Positions 7,854-16,550 of a stretch of DNA of 36,053 nucleotides are shown here, piece by piece. Every line of letters starts with the position of its first letter. Positions within the stretch are counted from its first letter, which is position 1. Made by a program: the position numbers and the translations under genes. This DNA is from an uncultured Myxococcales bacterium (lineage in GTDB: Bacteria > Myxococcota_A > Polyangia > Nannocystales > Nannocystaceae), in contig CADEGN010000017.1 in assembly GCA_902826865.1 (NCBI GenBank), forward strand, positions 1 to 36,053, given 5' to 3'. The notes under the pieces were generated by a model. It saw only the letters and a program-made list of their open reading frames with translations. It had not been told where the DNA came from and searched no databases.

Positions 7854-9461
7854 ATGCCACGCCCTGCTCGGTCGACCCCGGCGCTCGCCCTCGTCGCATT
7901 GCTCGGCCCTGCGAACGCACTGGCCGGCCAAGCCGCGCACGTCCCCAATCCGTTCGCGGCGCGCGGCGCTGTGGTTCATATCGACGTCGCCGCGGGCACC
8001 GTCAACGGACGCCCCACGGATCTCGCGGGGAGCGAACCGGTGGCGCCGATTCGATTCGATCAGCTCGACGAGTTCGCGGGGCGCCCTCCACTGCCCGCGG
8101 ATCGGCCCGCGGACGCAACGCTGCCGCCCGACCTCGTCCAACGCGATGACATGGTGATGCCCCGCGCGGTCGCCGAGGGTGCTCAGATGGTGGGTGACCT
8201 CGACCTGCTCGGCGCCCCGCGACCCCTGGGCGCCCCGGCCGATAACTGCGCCTACCCAGACGCGGTTCCCCCGGGCATCTACGTCGGCGATTCACGCCGC
8301 GGTGGCGAAGTACCGCGCCGAGGCACGGTGTTTCTCAACTTCACAGGTGGCGTGTTGAACACCGGCGGCGAGAACTCGGCCGAGAACCGCTCAGGCATCG
8401 CACGATCTGGCCATGAGTACCCGCCGTTCAGCGGCGGCGAAACGAAGGCGATTGCCGTGGCGCAGGCGGTGCAACAGGACTTCGCGACCTGGGCGATCCG
8501 CGTCGTCTACGACCCTCGTCCTCCCAAGCTGCTGCCCTATACAATGGCGATGGTCGGCGGCCACTACACCGACACCTCCTCGGGTCCGGCAAGCGGCGTT
8601 GCGCCGATCGACTGCGAGGATTTTGGCCAACGCAACGTCTGCTACTCGTTTACCAATGGCGAGCCGGCGACGTCGCAGGCCAACGTGATCAGCCAGGAGG
8701 TCGCGCATACCTACGGGCTCGAGCACACCTATGGTGGCGATCGGATCATGAGCTACGAAGGGGGAGGCGACAAGATCTTCGGCAGCAATTGCCAGGAGAC
8801 GTTCGCGTTACCGAACCAGGCCAGCGGCTGCCAGGGCGTGAACAAGTGCCACTGTGGAGATCCGGACCGGCAAAACGACGCGTCCACCATCGGGTTCATT
8901 TATGCCGCCGCCGGTCCCGACAACGAGCCACCGACGATCGCGCTGACAGCTCCGCCCGACGGAAGCACCTTTGCGGAAGGCGAGGAGATCATCGTCGACT
9001 TCGACCCCAACGATGATTTCGGCGGCTACGGATGGAAGCTCATGGTCGAGAACGAGGGCGGCGAGCTCCTCGTCGATCAGGCCGACTATGACCGCGCGCT
9101 GACCTTCAAGATCAACGGGCTACCGCCCGGCGTGTACACCTTCACCGGAGTCGTGATGGACCACGCCGATCAGACCGGCACCCATGCCATCACCGTGACC
9201 GTCACCAGTGCCCCAGGCGGTGACGCCTCGAGCGGCGGCGCGGACGAATCCGGCGGCCCCGGGGGATCGAGCGGAAGCGGGGGCGCAGCCGGCACAGCGA
9301 GTGATGACGGAGCGCCGGCCAGCGAGGATTCAGGCGGCGCAGGCCAGGTCGCCGGCAGCGACGACGGCTGCGCATGCGTCACCTCGGCCGGGCGCACCGG
9401 GACATCTTCGCTCGGATTGTTGGCGATGCTCCTTGGGCTTCGAGCGCGGCGGCGGCGCTGA
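7854..9461 (+). CDS. secreted metzincin-like protein with Myxo-CTERM-like tail
   Basis: A 535-residue exported protein. The signal peptide is about 1-24 (ends ANALAG). The central domain has a QEVAHTYGLEH segment (281-291) followed by a Met-turn-like IMSY (298-301), the layout of metzincin zinc proteases (HExxHxxGxxH...M), but the first zinc-ligand His is Gln281. Glu282, His285 and His291 are kept. Cysteines around CQGVNKCHCG suggest disulphides. Residues about 360-450 form an Ig/fibronectin-like domain (PPTIALTAPPDGSTF). A Ser/Gly/Asp linker then leads to a CACV motif, a hydrophobic stretch and a terminal RARRRR, resembling the myxobacterial sorting tail. Without the first His it may be inactive or bind metal differently. 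The start is ATG 7854. Confidence 0.8.
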   Translation: MPRPARSTPALALVALLGPANALAGQAAHVPNPFAARGAVVHIDVAAGTVNGRPTDLAGSEPVAPIRFDQLDEFAGRPPLPADRPADATLPPDLVQRDDMVMPRAVAEGAQMVGDLDLLGAPRPLGAPADNCAYPDAVPPGIYVGDSRRGGEVPRRGTVFLNFTGGVLNTGGENSAENRSGIARSGHEYPPFSGGETKAIAVAQAVQQDFATWAIRVVYDPRPPKLLPYTMAMVGGHYTDTSSGPASGVAPIDCEDFGQRNVCYSFTNGEPATSQANVISQEVAHTYGLEHTYGGDRIMSYEGGGDKIFGSNCQETFALPNQASGCQGVNKCHCGDPDRQNDASTIGFIYAAAGPDNEPPTIALTAPPDGSTFAEGEEIIVDFDPNDDFGGYGWKLMVENEGGELLVDQADYDRALTFKINGLPPGVYTFTGVVMDHADQTGTHAITVTVTSAPGGDASSGGADESGGPGGSSGSGGAAGTASDDGAPASEDSGGAGQVAGSDDGCACVTSAGRTGTSSLGLLAMLLGLRARRRR

Positions 9462-9478
9462 GCGACCTCGTCGCGCGA

Positions 9479-10987
9479 CTACTTCGGCAGCCGCAGAAGC
9501 TCGCCCTGGCGCTCCCAGAAGAGCGCTGCGCCATCGAGGGCGATCCGCCCCACCCCGCCCTGCCCCGCGACCACCACCTTGGTGCCGCCGCCGTCTCGCT
9601 TGACCTCGGTGATAGTGCCAGCTTGCGGATCCGCCGCGTACACGTGCTGGGCATCGATCGCGATCGCACCCGCAGGCTGGGCAAGTAACGTCACTGCCTC
9701 GCCGCCTGCCCGCGCGACTCCCCGTACGCCGACGTCGGAGATCCAGTAGAGCCCGACCGCATCACCGACGAGCTCGCGGGGGTTCTGCTCGGCCTCGGCG
9801 ACGATTCGGCTCGGACCGCCGGCGACGCCCACGGCGGTCACTGGGCCGGGGGCACCACCGGTCACCCAAACGATCTCGTCGGCGTCGAGCCAAATCGCCA
9901 CCGGTGGCGGGACCAAGGGTCCGGTGAGTTTGCGCGGCGGCGTCCCGTCTTGCGCAACTGCACTGACCGACCCATCCGCGCCGTCCACGAACGCGCACAG
10001 CCCCTGCAGGCAACGCGAGAGCGTCGGCTTCGCCGGCGCGATTGGCATGGCTTCCGGCTCGTACTCCCCGCGCTTGCGATCGACGAACAGCGCGGGACTG
10101 CCATCGGCGGCGCGGGCACGCCAGTAGACGAAGTCGACTGTCGGCACGACGTCGGCTGGCGCGCCGGTGACCGCAAGCGTCTCGAATGTGCCGCCGGTGC
10201 TGCGCAGGCGCAACACCGCGTCGCCGGCTGCGAGGTAGACGAACGCCTCATCGGCGCCGAAGCTGGCCAAAGGTGGCAGCCCACGGGCGAGCAGCACCGG
10301 CGTCGCAGGCGGGTTTTCTGTCGCCACTGCGACCGGGGCCTTGCCAGTGCGCGGATCGATACCTAGCTGGCCGATGAGGGTTTTCTCGTAGGTTCGCGCG
10401 CGCTTGCTCGGGTCGACCGCCGATGCCGCCGCAACCGCGGCATCGCGCGCGCTCGTGCAGCGGACGTCGTCGATGCCAGCAGCGCTGAGGTGTTGGCTGA
10501 TCTCCGCGGCCGAGCACCCGCCGGAGAGCTCGAGGCACGCCTGGCGGGCGAGGTGTTCGCAGGGCGTCTCGCGCAAGATCAGCCACCACGCCGTGAGTCC
10601 GGTGACGATACCGATCGCCACACCCGCGCCGACGACGATACGGCGTGCCGTTCGTGGGCGGTCGAACATATCCGCCGCGGGGTCTTGGTCGAAGGCGCCA
10701 GCGAGCCCCGCGGTTGCACCGTGTCGGTCTTGGGAGGGCCCGCCTACGGCGTCAGGCGACGTCGGCACGAGCGGGCGCAGCATCGCCATCAGCAAGCGAT
10801 CCTGGCGTACCGCCGCCATCGCCTGCCGCCGCACGGCCTCGGCGTTGGTTCCGCGCGCGCCTGGGCCGAGCTCACGCTCGACGATCGCGTCGACAATCGC
10901 GTCGATCGCCTCGTCACCGTCGAGCTCGCCCACGGCGATGCGTTCTGCGAGGGGCTGCAGCTGCGGCCATGCGAGCGCTTCGGGCAC
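9479..10987 (-). CDS. single-pass membrane protein with propeller-like ectodomain
   Basis: About 502 residues if started at GTG 10987. The N-terminal 60 residues are a helical acidic domain (LAERIAVGELDGDEAIDAIV). One transmembrane segment, VVGAGVAIGIVTGLTAWWLIL, follows at about 118-138. Next is a Cys-containing helical region (CEHLARQACLELSGGC), then about 300 residues of repeated short strands such as FGADEAFVYLAAGD and VGDAVGLYWISDVGV, which look like blades of a beta-propeller. No enzyme motif is visible. The open frame continues upstream to GTG 11104, so the start is uncertain; the extra 39 residues are not clearly protein-like. It converges with the metzincin-like gene, 17 bases away. 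Confidence 0.65.
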   Translation of the reverse strand: MPEALAWPQLQPLAERIAVGELDGDEAIDAIVDAIVERELGPGARGTNAEAVRRQAMAAVRQDRLLMAMLRPLVPTSPDAVGGPSQDRHGATAGLAGAFDQDPAADMFDRPRTARRIVVGAGVAIGIVTGLTAWWLILRETPCEHLARQACLELSGGCSAAEISQHLSAAGIDDVRCTSARDAAVAAASAVDPSKRARTYEKTLIGQLGIDPRTGKAPVAVATENPPATPVLLARGLPPLASFGADEAFVYLAAGDAVLRLRSTGGTFETLAVTGAPADVVPTVDFVYWRARAADGSPALFVDRKRGEYEPEAMPIAPAKPTLSRCLQGLCAFVDGADGSVSAVAQDGTPPRKLTGPLVPPPVAIWLDADEIVWVTGGAPGPVTAVGVAGGPSRIVAEAEQNPRELVGDAVGLYWISDVGVRGVARAGGEAVTLLAQPAGAIAIDAQHVYAADPQAGTITEVKRDGGGTKVVVAGQGGVGRIALDGAALFWERQGELLRLPK

Positions 10988-11449
10988 GGCGCGAGTATGC
11001 CACAGCGCGTCCACGGGCCAAGCTCGGCGAGCTTGAGCGATCGAGCCCCCTGCACTGCCCACGAGACGCGGCGTAGCGGAGATCTGAACCTCCTCCTCGT
11101 GCACCCCGTGCCGATGGCAACCACGCAGGCATCGGGTGTCTCGCGGCGGACGTCATCCTCCGCGGGCTCTGCGATGGCTGCAGTCGTTACGGTTGCGTCG
11201 CCGCGGGGCATCGGCCGGCCGGCCGACCCAAGGCTGTCTGGCCGGGATGCGCCCGGGCCGGACTGACACACCCGCGTTGGCGGACCGCGCGCGTGCAGTC
11301 TCGCTCACCCGACACCCCCGAGCCCCAGCTCAGAATCGGCAACGACGTCCCCCACCAAACGACGTGCAACCCCGCACCACCAGGGCCTCGTCGAGAAAAC
11401 CATCCCTCGCACCTTGGCGGAGCCCAGCCGTCCTCGTAGCTTGGAGACC
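10988..11449. other. gene-poor divergent spacer
   Basis: About 460 bases between the minus-strand membrane protein and the plus-strand outer-membrane protein. Short open frames exist on both strands but none has a credible product or ribosome binding site. A purine run on the minus strand (11089-11098) resembles a ribosome binding site but has no start codon at a usable distance. The spacer holds a 16-bp palindrome and presumably both promoters. No tRNA-like fold was seen. Confidence 0.5.
11211..11226. repeat. 16-bp perfect GC palindrome
   Basis: TCGGCCGGCCGGCCGA is fully self-complementary. It lies midway in the divergent spacer, so it could be an operator; in GC-rich DNA a chance origin is also quite possible. 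Confidence 0.35.
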
Positions 11450-12106
11450 ATGCGGCCCCGCTCGCTTCGCACGGCGCGTGTTCGGTTGTGGTCGACCTCG
11501 GTCCTACCCTTGGCGCTGTCCGTCGGATGGCTTGCGGCCACGCCCCGCGCCTTCGCCGATGACGCGCCTCAACCTGAGCCCGCCCCGCGACGACCGCGGT
11601 ACCACGCGGTGGATCTCCAGGCTGTGCTGACCACCCAGCTCCTGCCCCATACCTTCTTCGGCGGTGAAGCGGCCTATGTGATCGGGACCGAGGGGTTTCA
11701 GGCCCGCTTCGGCGCGAAGCTCAGTGGCGGCCGCCCTTTCGCGCTATCGCAGGGTCGGATCGGCAACGTCCTCACCACCGGCGAGCTCGACCTGTGCGGG
11801 GCGAAGACTGTCCTGCGCCATCGCGTGCGCATGTGTGTGGGTGGCGAAGCGGGCGTGATGGCCCACCGCTGGATCGGGTTTGATCGTCCGGGTCGATCGG
11901 CAACGCCCTACGCCGCCGGCGGCCTCAAGGGAGACTATCGCTACTCGGTCACTGACAAGCTTGGGATCCTGTTCGGTGTCGGCGCTTCGGTGCCCGTGCT
12001 CGGTCCCCAGTTCGTGGGCGAAAACTCGGCGGGGCTATCCACCATCATCTTCCCTGGCCCGGTCACCGGCATGTTGACCCTGGGCGTCAGCTTCCGCCTG
12101 GGCTAA
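11450..12106 (+). CDS. predicted outer-membrane beta-barrel protein
   Basis: A 218-residue exported protein. The signal peptide has a long Arg-rich n-region, a hydrophobic core ([13 protein letters not shown]) and likely cleavage after AFA (about residue 37). A Pro-rich spacer is followed by alternating strands with regularly spaced aromatic and Gly residues ([45 protein letters not shown]). The protein ends in [11 protein letters not shown], reminiscent of a barrel's final strand. Two Cys (in LCGAK and MCVGG) could pair. ATG 11450 is chosen for the upstream GGAG and because it begins the signal peptide. It is not recognised as a named family. It lies 47 bases upstream of the thioesterase gene and may be co-transcribed. 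Confidence 0.7.
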   Translation: MRPRSLRTARVRLWSTSVLPLALSVGWLAATPRAFADDAPQPEPAPRRPRYHAVDLQAVLTTQLLPHTFFGGEAAYVIGTEGFQARFGAKLSGGRPFALSQGRIGNVLTTGELDLCGAKTVLRHRVRMCVGGEAGVMAHRWIGFDRPGRSATPYAAGGLKGDYRYSVTDKLGILFGVGASVPVLGPQFVGENSAGLSTIIFPGPVTGMLTLGVSFRLG

Positions 12107-12129
12107 CGCTCGGCCGCGGCGCACGGGCC

Positions 12130-12152
12130 CGGCGGGGTAGACTCGCCCGCCG
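12130..12152 (+). other. GC hairpin immediately before thioesterase start
   Basis: CGGCGGG (12130-12136) and CCCGCCG (12146-12152) form a 7-bp stem with a 9-base loop, ending one base before ATG 12154. It could block ribosome entry or act as a weak terminator for the preceding gene. No U-tract follows. Confidence 0.35.
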
Positions 12153-12153
12153 A

Positions 12154-12564
12154 ATGCAGCGCCACACCCACCAGACCATCGATCCCGAGTTGTGCGGTAC
12201 CCCGGTGGCGATGACCGACGGGATCGCGGAGGTTGAGATGACCGCGATCGCACGGATGGCCGTCGACGATCGCGGCCTCGTGCACGGAGGATTCGTCTTC
12301 GGCCTCGCCGACCACGCCGCGATGCTTGCGATCGATGCACCGACGGTTGTGCTGGGCGCCGCAGAGTTGCGCTTCGTCGCCCCGGTGCGCGTCGGTGACT
12401 GCGTGCGAGCCCGTGCCGAGCTGCGCGGCATCGAGGGCAAGAAACACCTGGTCGACGTCGAGGCGAAGGTGGGCGAGCGTTCGGTCTTGCGCGGCAGCCT
12501 GACCTGCTTCGTACCCGAGCGCCACGTGCTGGCGGACGCGGAGATCCACGATGCACGGCGGTGA
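12154..12564 (+). CDS. hotdog-fold acyl-CoA thioesterase-like protein
   Basis: A 136-residue hotdog-fold protein. The helix motif is [24 protein letters not shown] (about 39-62), where VHGGF and the Asp-His in LADHAA match the active region of PaaI-like thioesterases. It is followed by [15 protein letters not shown] and a final strand [15 protein letters not shown]. Its stop overlaps the next gene's start region by 14 bases (next ATG at 12551), so the two are translationally coupled. Pairing with a 2-hydroxyacyl-CoA lyase-like enzyme and BoxB suggests it releases or proofreads a CoA ester in the same pathway. The substrate is unknown. Confidence 0.85.
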   Translation: MQRHTHQTIDPELCGTPVAMTDGIAEVEMTAIARMAVDDRGLVHGGFVFGLADHAAMLAIDAPTVVLGAAELRFVAPVRVGDCVRARAELRGIEGKKHLVDVEAKVGERSVLRGSLTCFVPERHVLADAEIHDARR

Positions 12565-14290
12565 TCTCATCGCAGAAGTGCTTGAGCGCCAGGGCGTGAA
12601 GTTCCTCTTCACGTTGTGCGGCGGACACATCTCGTCGATCCTCACCGGTGCCAAAGCGCGGGGGATCCGCGTCATCGATACCCGCCACGAAGCCACCGCC
12701 GTGTTCGCCGCGGACGCAGTCGCGCGTCTCAGCGGAGTCCCCGGCGTCGCAGCCGTCACCGCTGGACCGGGCCTGACGAACACGATCACGGCTGTAAAAA
12801 ACGCGCAGCTGGCCCAATCGCCGCTGGTGCTGTTGGGTGGGGCAACAGCCACGGTGCTGCGCGGGCGCGGGGCCCTCCAAGACATCGATCAGATGGCCCT
12901 CTTGGCTCCCCACGTGAAGTTCGCCGAGGCGGTCACACGCGTCAAAGACCTCGTGCCGACCCTCGAGCGCGCGTTCGCGGTGGCGCAAAGCGGCGTGCCG
13001 GGTCCGGCCTTCGTCGAGTGCCCCGTCGACCTGCTCTACGACGAGGCGACGGTGCGCGAGATGATCGGGGCCAAGTCTGCCTCGTCGGCCAAGAGTCTCC
13101 CCGACATGGCGATCCAGCTCTACTTGCGCGCCCACATGGCGCGGGTATTCGCCGGTTCGAAACAAGCTCGCGCCCACGCCCCCATGCCACGCGAAGTCTT
13201 GGCGCCCTTTCCATCTGCGGCCGAACGCGCTGCCGCGACGCTGCACGACGCTCGTCATCCGCTCGTGCTGGTCGGAAGCCAGGCAACCCTGGGGGGCGCC
13301 GCAGAAATGCCGCGCCTGCGCGCCGCGCTCGAGCGCATTGGCGCGCCCGTGTATCTCTCGGGCATGGCCCGCGGCTTGCTCGGCCGCAGCCACCCGCTCT
13401 TGCACCGCCACCAACGCACGGCCGCCTTGCGTGAGGCCGACGTCGTCGTGCTCGCGGGTGTGCCGTGCGACTTCCGCCTCAACTACGGGCTGCAGATCGG
13501 GCGCAAGGCGAAGATCATCGCCATCAACCGCGGCGAAGACGAAGCGCGCAAGAACCGGCGACCGTACCAAACGATCGTCGCGGACGTCGCCGAAACCATC
13601 GGCAGCATCGCCCGTGAGATCGATCCCAGTGGTGACGACCAAGCCCCCTGGCGGGATCGCCTGCGCACGCGCGATCTCGAGCGCGAACACGAAATCGCCG
13701 CGCAGGCCGGCGCGAGCACGGGCCCTCTCGTTAATCCGCTGCGCCTATGCACGCGCATCGACGCCGTTCTCCCCGATGCGAGTGTGCTGGTCGCCGACGG
13801 CGGCGACTTCGTCGGCACGGCGAGCTATGTCGTCGCACCGCGCGGCCCCCTCTCATGGCTCGACCCGGGTGTCTTCGGCACGCTTGGCGTCGGGGCCGGC
13901 TTCGCCCTTGCGGCCAAGCTCGTGCGTCCCGAAGCGGAGGTGTGGCTGCTTTGGGGCGATGGTTCCGCCGGCTACGGCCTTGCGGAGTACGACACCTTTG
14001 TCCGGCACGGCGTCGGCGTGGTGGCGATCGTGGGCAATGACGCGAGCTGGGCTCAGATCGCCCGCGATCAGGTCACCCTGCTCGGCGATGCGGTCGGGAC
14101 CGAGCTCCGGCGCAGCGACTACGAGAAGGTGGCCGACGCCCTTGGCGGCCGCGGGTTTCGCATCGAACGCGACGACGAGATCGATGGGATCCTCGCCCAG
14201 GCCCAGGCGGTCGCGCGCGCCGGCACGCCCGTCCTCGTCAACGTGCACCTCGCCAGGAGCGACTTCCGCAAGGGGTCGATCTCGATGTGA
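12551..14290 (+). CDS. ILVBL/2-hydroxyacyl-CoA lyase-type ThDP enzyme
   Basis: A 579-residue thiamine-diphosphate enzyme with three domains. The N-terminal PYR domain includes [12 protein letters not shown] and [20 protein letters not shown], with catalytic Glu47. The middle domain covers about 200-350. The C-terminal PP domain has the ThDP/Mg motif from GDG (469-471) to Asn496 (VGNDASW). From memory, the match to the vertebrate ILVBL protein (2-hydroxyacyl-CoA lyase 2) is striking, including [48 protein letters not shown] and the ending FRKGSIS. Such enzymes cleave 2-hydroxyacyl-CoA to an aldehyde plus formyl-CoA; acetolactate synthase activity is less likely because no regulatory subunit is nearby. 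It is coupled to the thioesterase and precedes boxB by 154 bases. Confidence 0.9.
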   Translation: MHGGDLIAEVLERQGVKFLFTLCGGHISSILTGAKARGIRVIDTRHEATAVFAADAVARLSGVPGVAAVTAGPGLTNTITAVKNAQLAQSPLVLLGGATATVLRGRGALQDIDQMALLAPHVKFAEAVTRVKDLVPTLERAFAVAQSGVPGPAFVECPVDLLYDEATVREMIGAKSASSAKSLPDMAIQLYLRAHMARVFAGSKQARAHAPMPREVLAPFPSAAERAAATLHDARHPLVLVGSQATLGGAAEMPRLRAALERIGAPVYLSGMARGLLGRSHPLLHRHQRTAALREADVVVLAGVPCDFRLNYGLQIGRKAKIIAINRGEDEARKNRRPYQTIVADVAETIGSIAREIDPSGDDQAPWRDRLRTRDLEREHEIAAQAGASTGPLVNPLRLCTRIDAVLPDASVLVADGGDFVGTASYVVAPRGPLSWLDPGVFGTLGVGAGFALAAKLVRPEAEVWLLWGDGSAGYGLAEYDTFVRHGVGVVAIVGNDASWAQIARDQVTLLGDAVGTELRRSDYEKVADALGGRGFRIERDDEIDGILAQAQAVARAGTPVLVNVHLARSDFRKGSISM

Positions 14291-14444
14291 TCCTCCCGGG
14301 CGGGCACAGTCGCGCCATAACGCACGGAGCGGACGCACGCCGACGCGGCGCGGCAATGGCTGCACCGGCGCGATCCCGACGGCCAGCGTTCGCAGAAATC
14401 GCTGCACTTCACGCACGCCGGGGTTAACCGCCACGCTCCAAGGC

Positions 14445-15860
14445 ATGACAGCGGTCGACCTCAACGCACGGATCCCCAACAACGTCGGGTTGGCAGACGA
14501 CCCCAAGGTCCGTCGCGCCCTGGAGCATTGGCAACCAAAGTACCTCGACTGGTGGCGAGAAATGGGACCGACGAGCTTCGCCGGCCACGACGTATGGCTC
14601 CGCACGGCCATCGACGTGGGCGCCGACGGCTGGGCCCACTTCGACTACGTCAAGATGCCGGACTACCGCTGGGGCGTGTTTCTCTCGCCCGCGGACCGCG
14701 ACGCGTACGTGCGCGCAGGTGACATGGCTGGCAGCCCGGCATGGGCCGACGTCCCGGGCGAGCACCGCAACGCGCTGCGTCGCATCATCGTCACGCAAGC
14801 CGACACGGAGCCGGCGAGCGTCGAGCAACAGCGCCGTTTGGGTCTAACCGCGCCGAGTCTCTACGACATGCGCAACCTCTTCCAGGTGAACGTCGAGGAG
14901 GGCCGGCATTTGTGGGCGATGGTCTACCTGCTGCACAAGTACTTCGGTCCCGACGGGCGCGATGAGGCCGATGAGCTACTCGAGCGACGTTCGGGCAGCG
15001 CCGACAAGCCGCGCGTACTCGGCACGTTCAACGATCCATGCGAGCACTGGCTGTCGTTTTTCGCGTTCACAATGTTCACCGACCGCGATGGAAAATTCCA
15101 ACTCGCAGCGCTGCGCGAGAGTGGCTTCGACCCGCTCGCTCGCAGCTGCGAGTTCATGTTGACCGAAGAAGCGTTTCACCTCTTCGTCGGGGAGACCGGC
15201 CTCGAGCGGATCATCTTGCGCTCGGCCGAGCTCGCCGCGCTGGACCCCAACGGGGACATCCGCAATCAAGGCGGGATCGACTTCGGCATCATCCAGCGGT
15301 CGATCAACACGTGGTTTTCGAGCTGCCTCGATCTATTTGGCGGCGAGATCTCCAGCAACGCCGCCCACTACTTCGCGGCGGGGCTCAAGGGCCGCTTTCA
15401 TGAGCGCGATCGTTTCGTCGATCACGCAGCGAAGGACCAGCAGTACCGCATGCCGATGGTCGTCGACGGGAGCATTCGCCATCTCGACGTTCCGCTTCGC
15501 AACGCGATCAACGAGGTGCTCCGCGACGACTACATCGCCGACTGCGAACGCGCCGTTCGCAAGTGGAACCGCCGCCTGGTCGACATGGGATCCCCGTGCC
15601 AGCTCGAGCTACCTAGCCGGCGATTCAACCGTCGCCAGGGGCTGTACGCCGACCACGCGTTCAATCCCGCCGGCGATCTCGTCGATCGCGATGCATTCGA
15701 TCGCAACCGCGATCAATGGCTACTCTCAACGGCGGACAACGCCTATCTTGCTTCCATCATGACGCCCGTCACGGAGCCGGGAAAGTTCGCAAACTGGATC
15801 CGGCCGCCCAGTCGCGGCATCGGTGGCCAGGACCTCGAGTTCGCCTACGTGCGGGCGTGA
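14445..15860 (+). CDS. boxB: benzoyl-CoA 2,3-epoxidase subunit BoxB
   Basis: A 471-residue non-haem di-iron oxygenase that converts benzoyl-CoA to its 2,3-epoxide in aerobic benzoate breakdown. The length equals that of known BoxB. The di-iron ligands are all present: Glu122, Glu152 and His155 (EEGRH), Asp213, Glu242 and His245 (EEAFH). These are offset by two from the ligand numbering I recall for Azoarcus BoxB. The segments VNVEEGRHLWAMVYLL, NDPCEHWLSFFAFTMFTDRDG and ISSNAAHYFAAGLKGR are characteristic. The start is ATG 14445 with AAGG just upstream. The normal partners, BoxA reductase and BoxC lyase, are not in the window. The open frame extends far upstream, but that part shadows the ThDP gene. 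Confidence 0.95.
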   Translation: MTAVDLNARIPNNVGLADDPKVRRALEHWQPKYLDWWREMGPTSFAGHDVWLRTAIDVGADGWAHFDYVKMPDYRWGVFLSPADRDAYVRAGDMAGSPAWADVPGEHRNALRRIIVTQADTEPASVEQQRRLGLTAPSLYDMRNLFQVNVEEGRHLWAMVYLLHKYFGPDGRDEADELLERRSGSADKPRVLGTFNDPCEHWLSFFAFTMFTDRDGKFQLAALRESGFDPLARSCEFMLTEEAFHLFVGETGLERIILRSAELAALDPNGDIRNQGGIDFGIIQRSINTWFSSCLDLFGGEISSNAAHYFAAGLKGRFHERDRFVDHAAKDQQYRMPMVVDGSIRHLDVPLRNAINEVLRDDYIADCERAVRKWNRRLVDMGSPCQLELPSRRFNRRQGLYADHAFNPAGDLVDRDAFDRNRDQWLLSTADNAYLASIMTPVTEPGKFANWIRPPSRGIGGQDLEFAYVRA

Positions 15861-15931
15861 TCGACGCCGAGGCGGCCGGCACCCGCGAGCGAACACACAT
15901 TCCAGCAGGGCTTCGCCGGTCGTGTGCGCGT

Positions 15932-15976
15932 CGGCGGGCCCGCGTGGGCCGGTCGCCGCACCCGGGTTTCTTTTTT
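15932..15976 (+). terminator. candidate terminator after boxB
   Basis: CGGCGGGCCC (15932-15941) pairs with GGGCC (15946-15950) and CGCCG (15954-15958) through a 3-base bulge, and a T-rich tract of ten bases (15967-15976, one C) follows after 8 bases. The gap is longer than in textbook intrinsic terminators, so efficiency is uncertain. Confidence 0.45.
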
Positions 15977-16049
15977 CGCGACCTGGGACGCCCTTCACCG
16001 TCTGGGGGTACCGCGATGGACCGAACCCGCGGTGAAAGTGAACGATCCC

Positions 16050-16511
16050 ATGTTGCGACAGATCTTGATCCTCACCCTCGGCGTGTGCACTGCCGCTGTC
16101 GTCCTCGCCTGCGAGAAGGACGACGACAAAGGCGACAACGGTGACGACGGTGGCGGCGACGACGGTGGCGACGACGGTGGCGGCGACGACGGCGGCGGCG
16201 GCGACGACGGCGGCGGTGATGATGGAGGCGGCGACGACGGCGGTGATGGCAACGACGACGGCGCGGATGATGGAGGCCCGGCGGAGTGCGAGTCGCCCGG
16301 TGACTGCCGCATTATCCACTGCAGCTGCGAATCCGGAATCGTCAACTACTCCGACTGCAGCTTCGGCAAGTGCGGCACCGAAGATGACTGCCCTGCCGTG
16401 TGCGCCGAGTGGGACAACATGGACGAGGGTGGAAACGACGAGGGTGGAAACGACGAGGGCGGAAACGACGAGGGTGGAAACGACGAGGGCGGCGGATCGA
16501 CGAGCTTCTGA
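16050..16511 (+). CDS. acidic repeat-rich lipoprotein
   Basis: A 153-residue lipoprotein. The signal peptide is MLRQILILTLGVCTAAVVLAC, with lipobox VLAC (Cys21). A long Asp/Gly tract follows (about 24-72, repeated DDGGG units), then a compact Cys-rich domain of about 45 residues with eight cysteines (CESPGDCRIIHCSCESG, CSFGKCG, DDCPAVC). The C-terminus is an array of NDEGG units. The Cys domain looks like a small disulphide-stabilised module; the acidic repeats are likely an extended cell-surface spacer that may bind cations. ATG 16050 is preferred because it begins the signal; GTG 16038 is in frame. It lies 189 bases after boxB, beyond the candidate terminator, so it is probably transcribed on its own. 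Confidence 0.75.
   Translation: MLRQILILTLGVCTAAVVLACEKDDDKGDNGDDGGGDDGGDDGGGDDGGGGDDGGGDDGGGDDGGDGNDDGADDGGPAECESPGDCRIIHCSCESGIVNYSDCSFGKCGTEDDCPAVCAEWDNMDEGGNDEGGNDEGGNDEGGNDEGGGSTSF
16422..16490 (+). repeat. 15-bp tandem repeat within the lipoprotein gene
   Basis: Four units of GACGAGGGTGGAAAC (16422-16481; unit 3 has C for T at position 9) and a partial fifth. The unit length is a multiple of three, so copy changes keep the frame and encode DEGGN repeats. This permits length variation by slippage. Confidence 0.85.
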
Positions 16512-16526
16512 GCCTCGAACGAGCGC

Positions 16527-16550
16527 GGCCGGTCGTCACCGCGACCGGCC
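16527..16550. terminator. hairpin between convergent genes
   Basis: GGCCGGTCG (16527-16535) and CGACCGGCC (16542-16550) form a perfect 9-bp stem with a 6-base loop. It lies just after the lipoprotein stop (16511) and overlaps the last codons of the minus-strand gene (stop at 16536). It is probably a bidirectional terminator, although U-tracts are weak on both strands. Confidence 0.6.

Noticed and set aside
10789..11271. Alternative minus-strand frame reaching into the spacer, which could suggest a frameshifted N-terminus
   Set aside because: The translation has no recognisable domain and the membrane protein is complete without it; I could not support a frameshift.
12035..13690. Long open frame (551 codons) on the minus strand opposite the thioesterase and ThDP genes
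   Set aside because: The opposite strand encodes two clear enzyme families over the same stretch. The translation is Arg/His/Gly-rich with no domain, which is a mirror effect of high-GC codon use.
15726..16319. Val/Ala-rich minus-strand frame that looks like a membrane protein
   Set aside because: It is the complement of the Asp/Gly repeats of the lipoprotein gene, which gives an artificial Val/Ala run.
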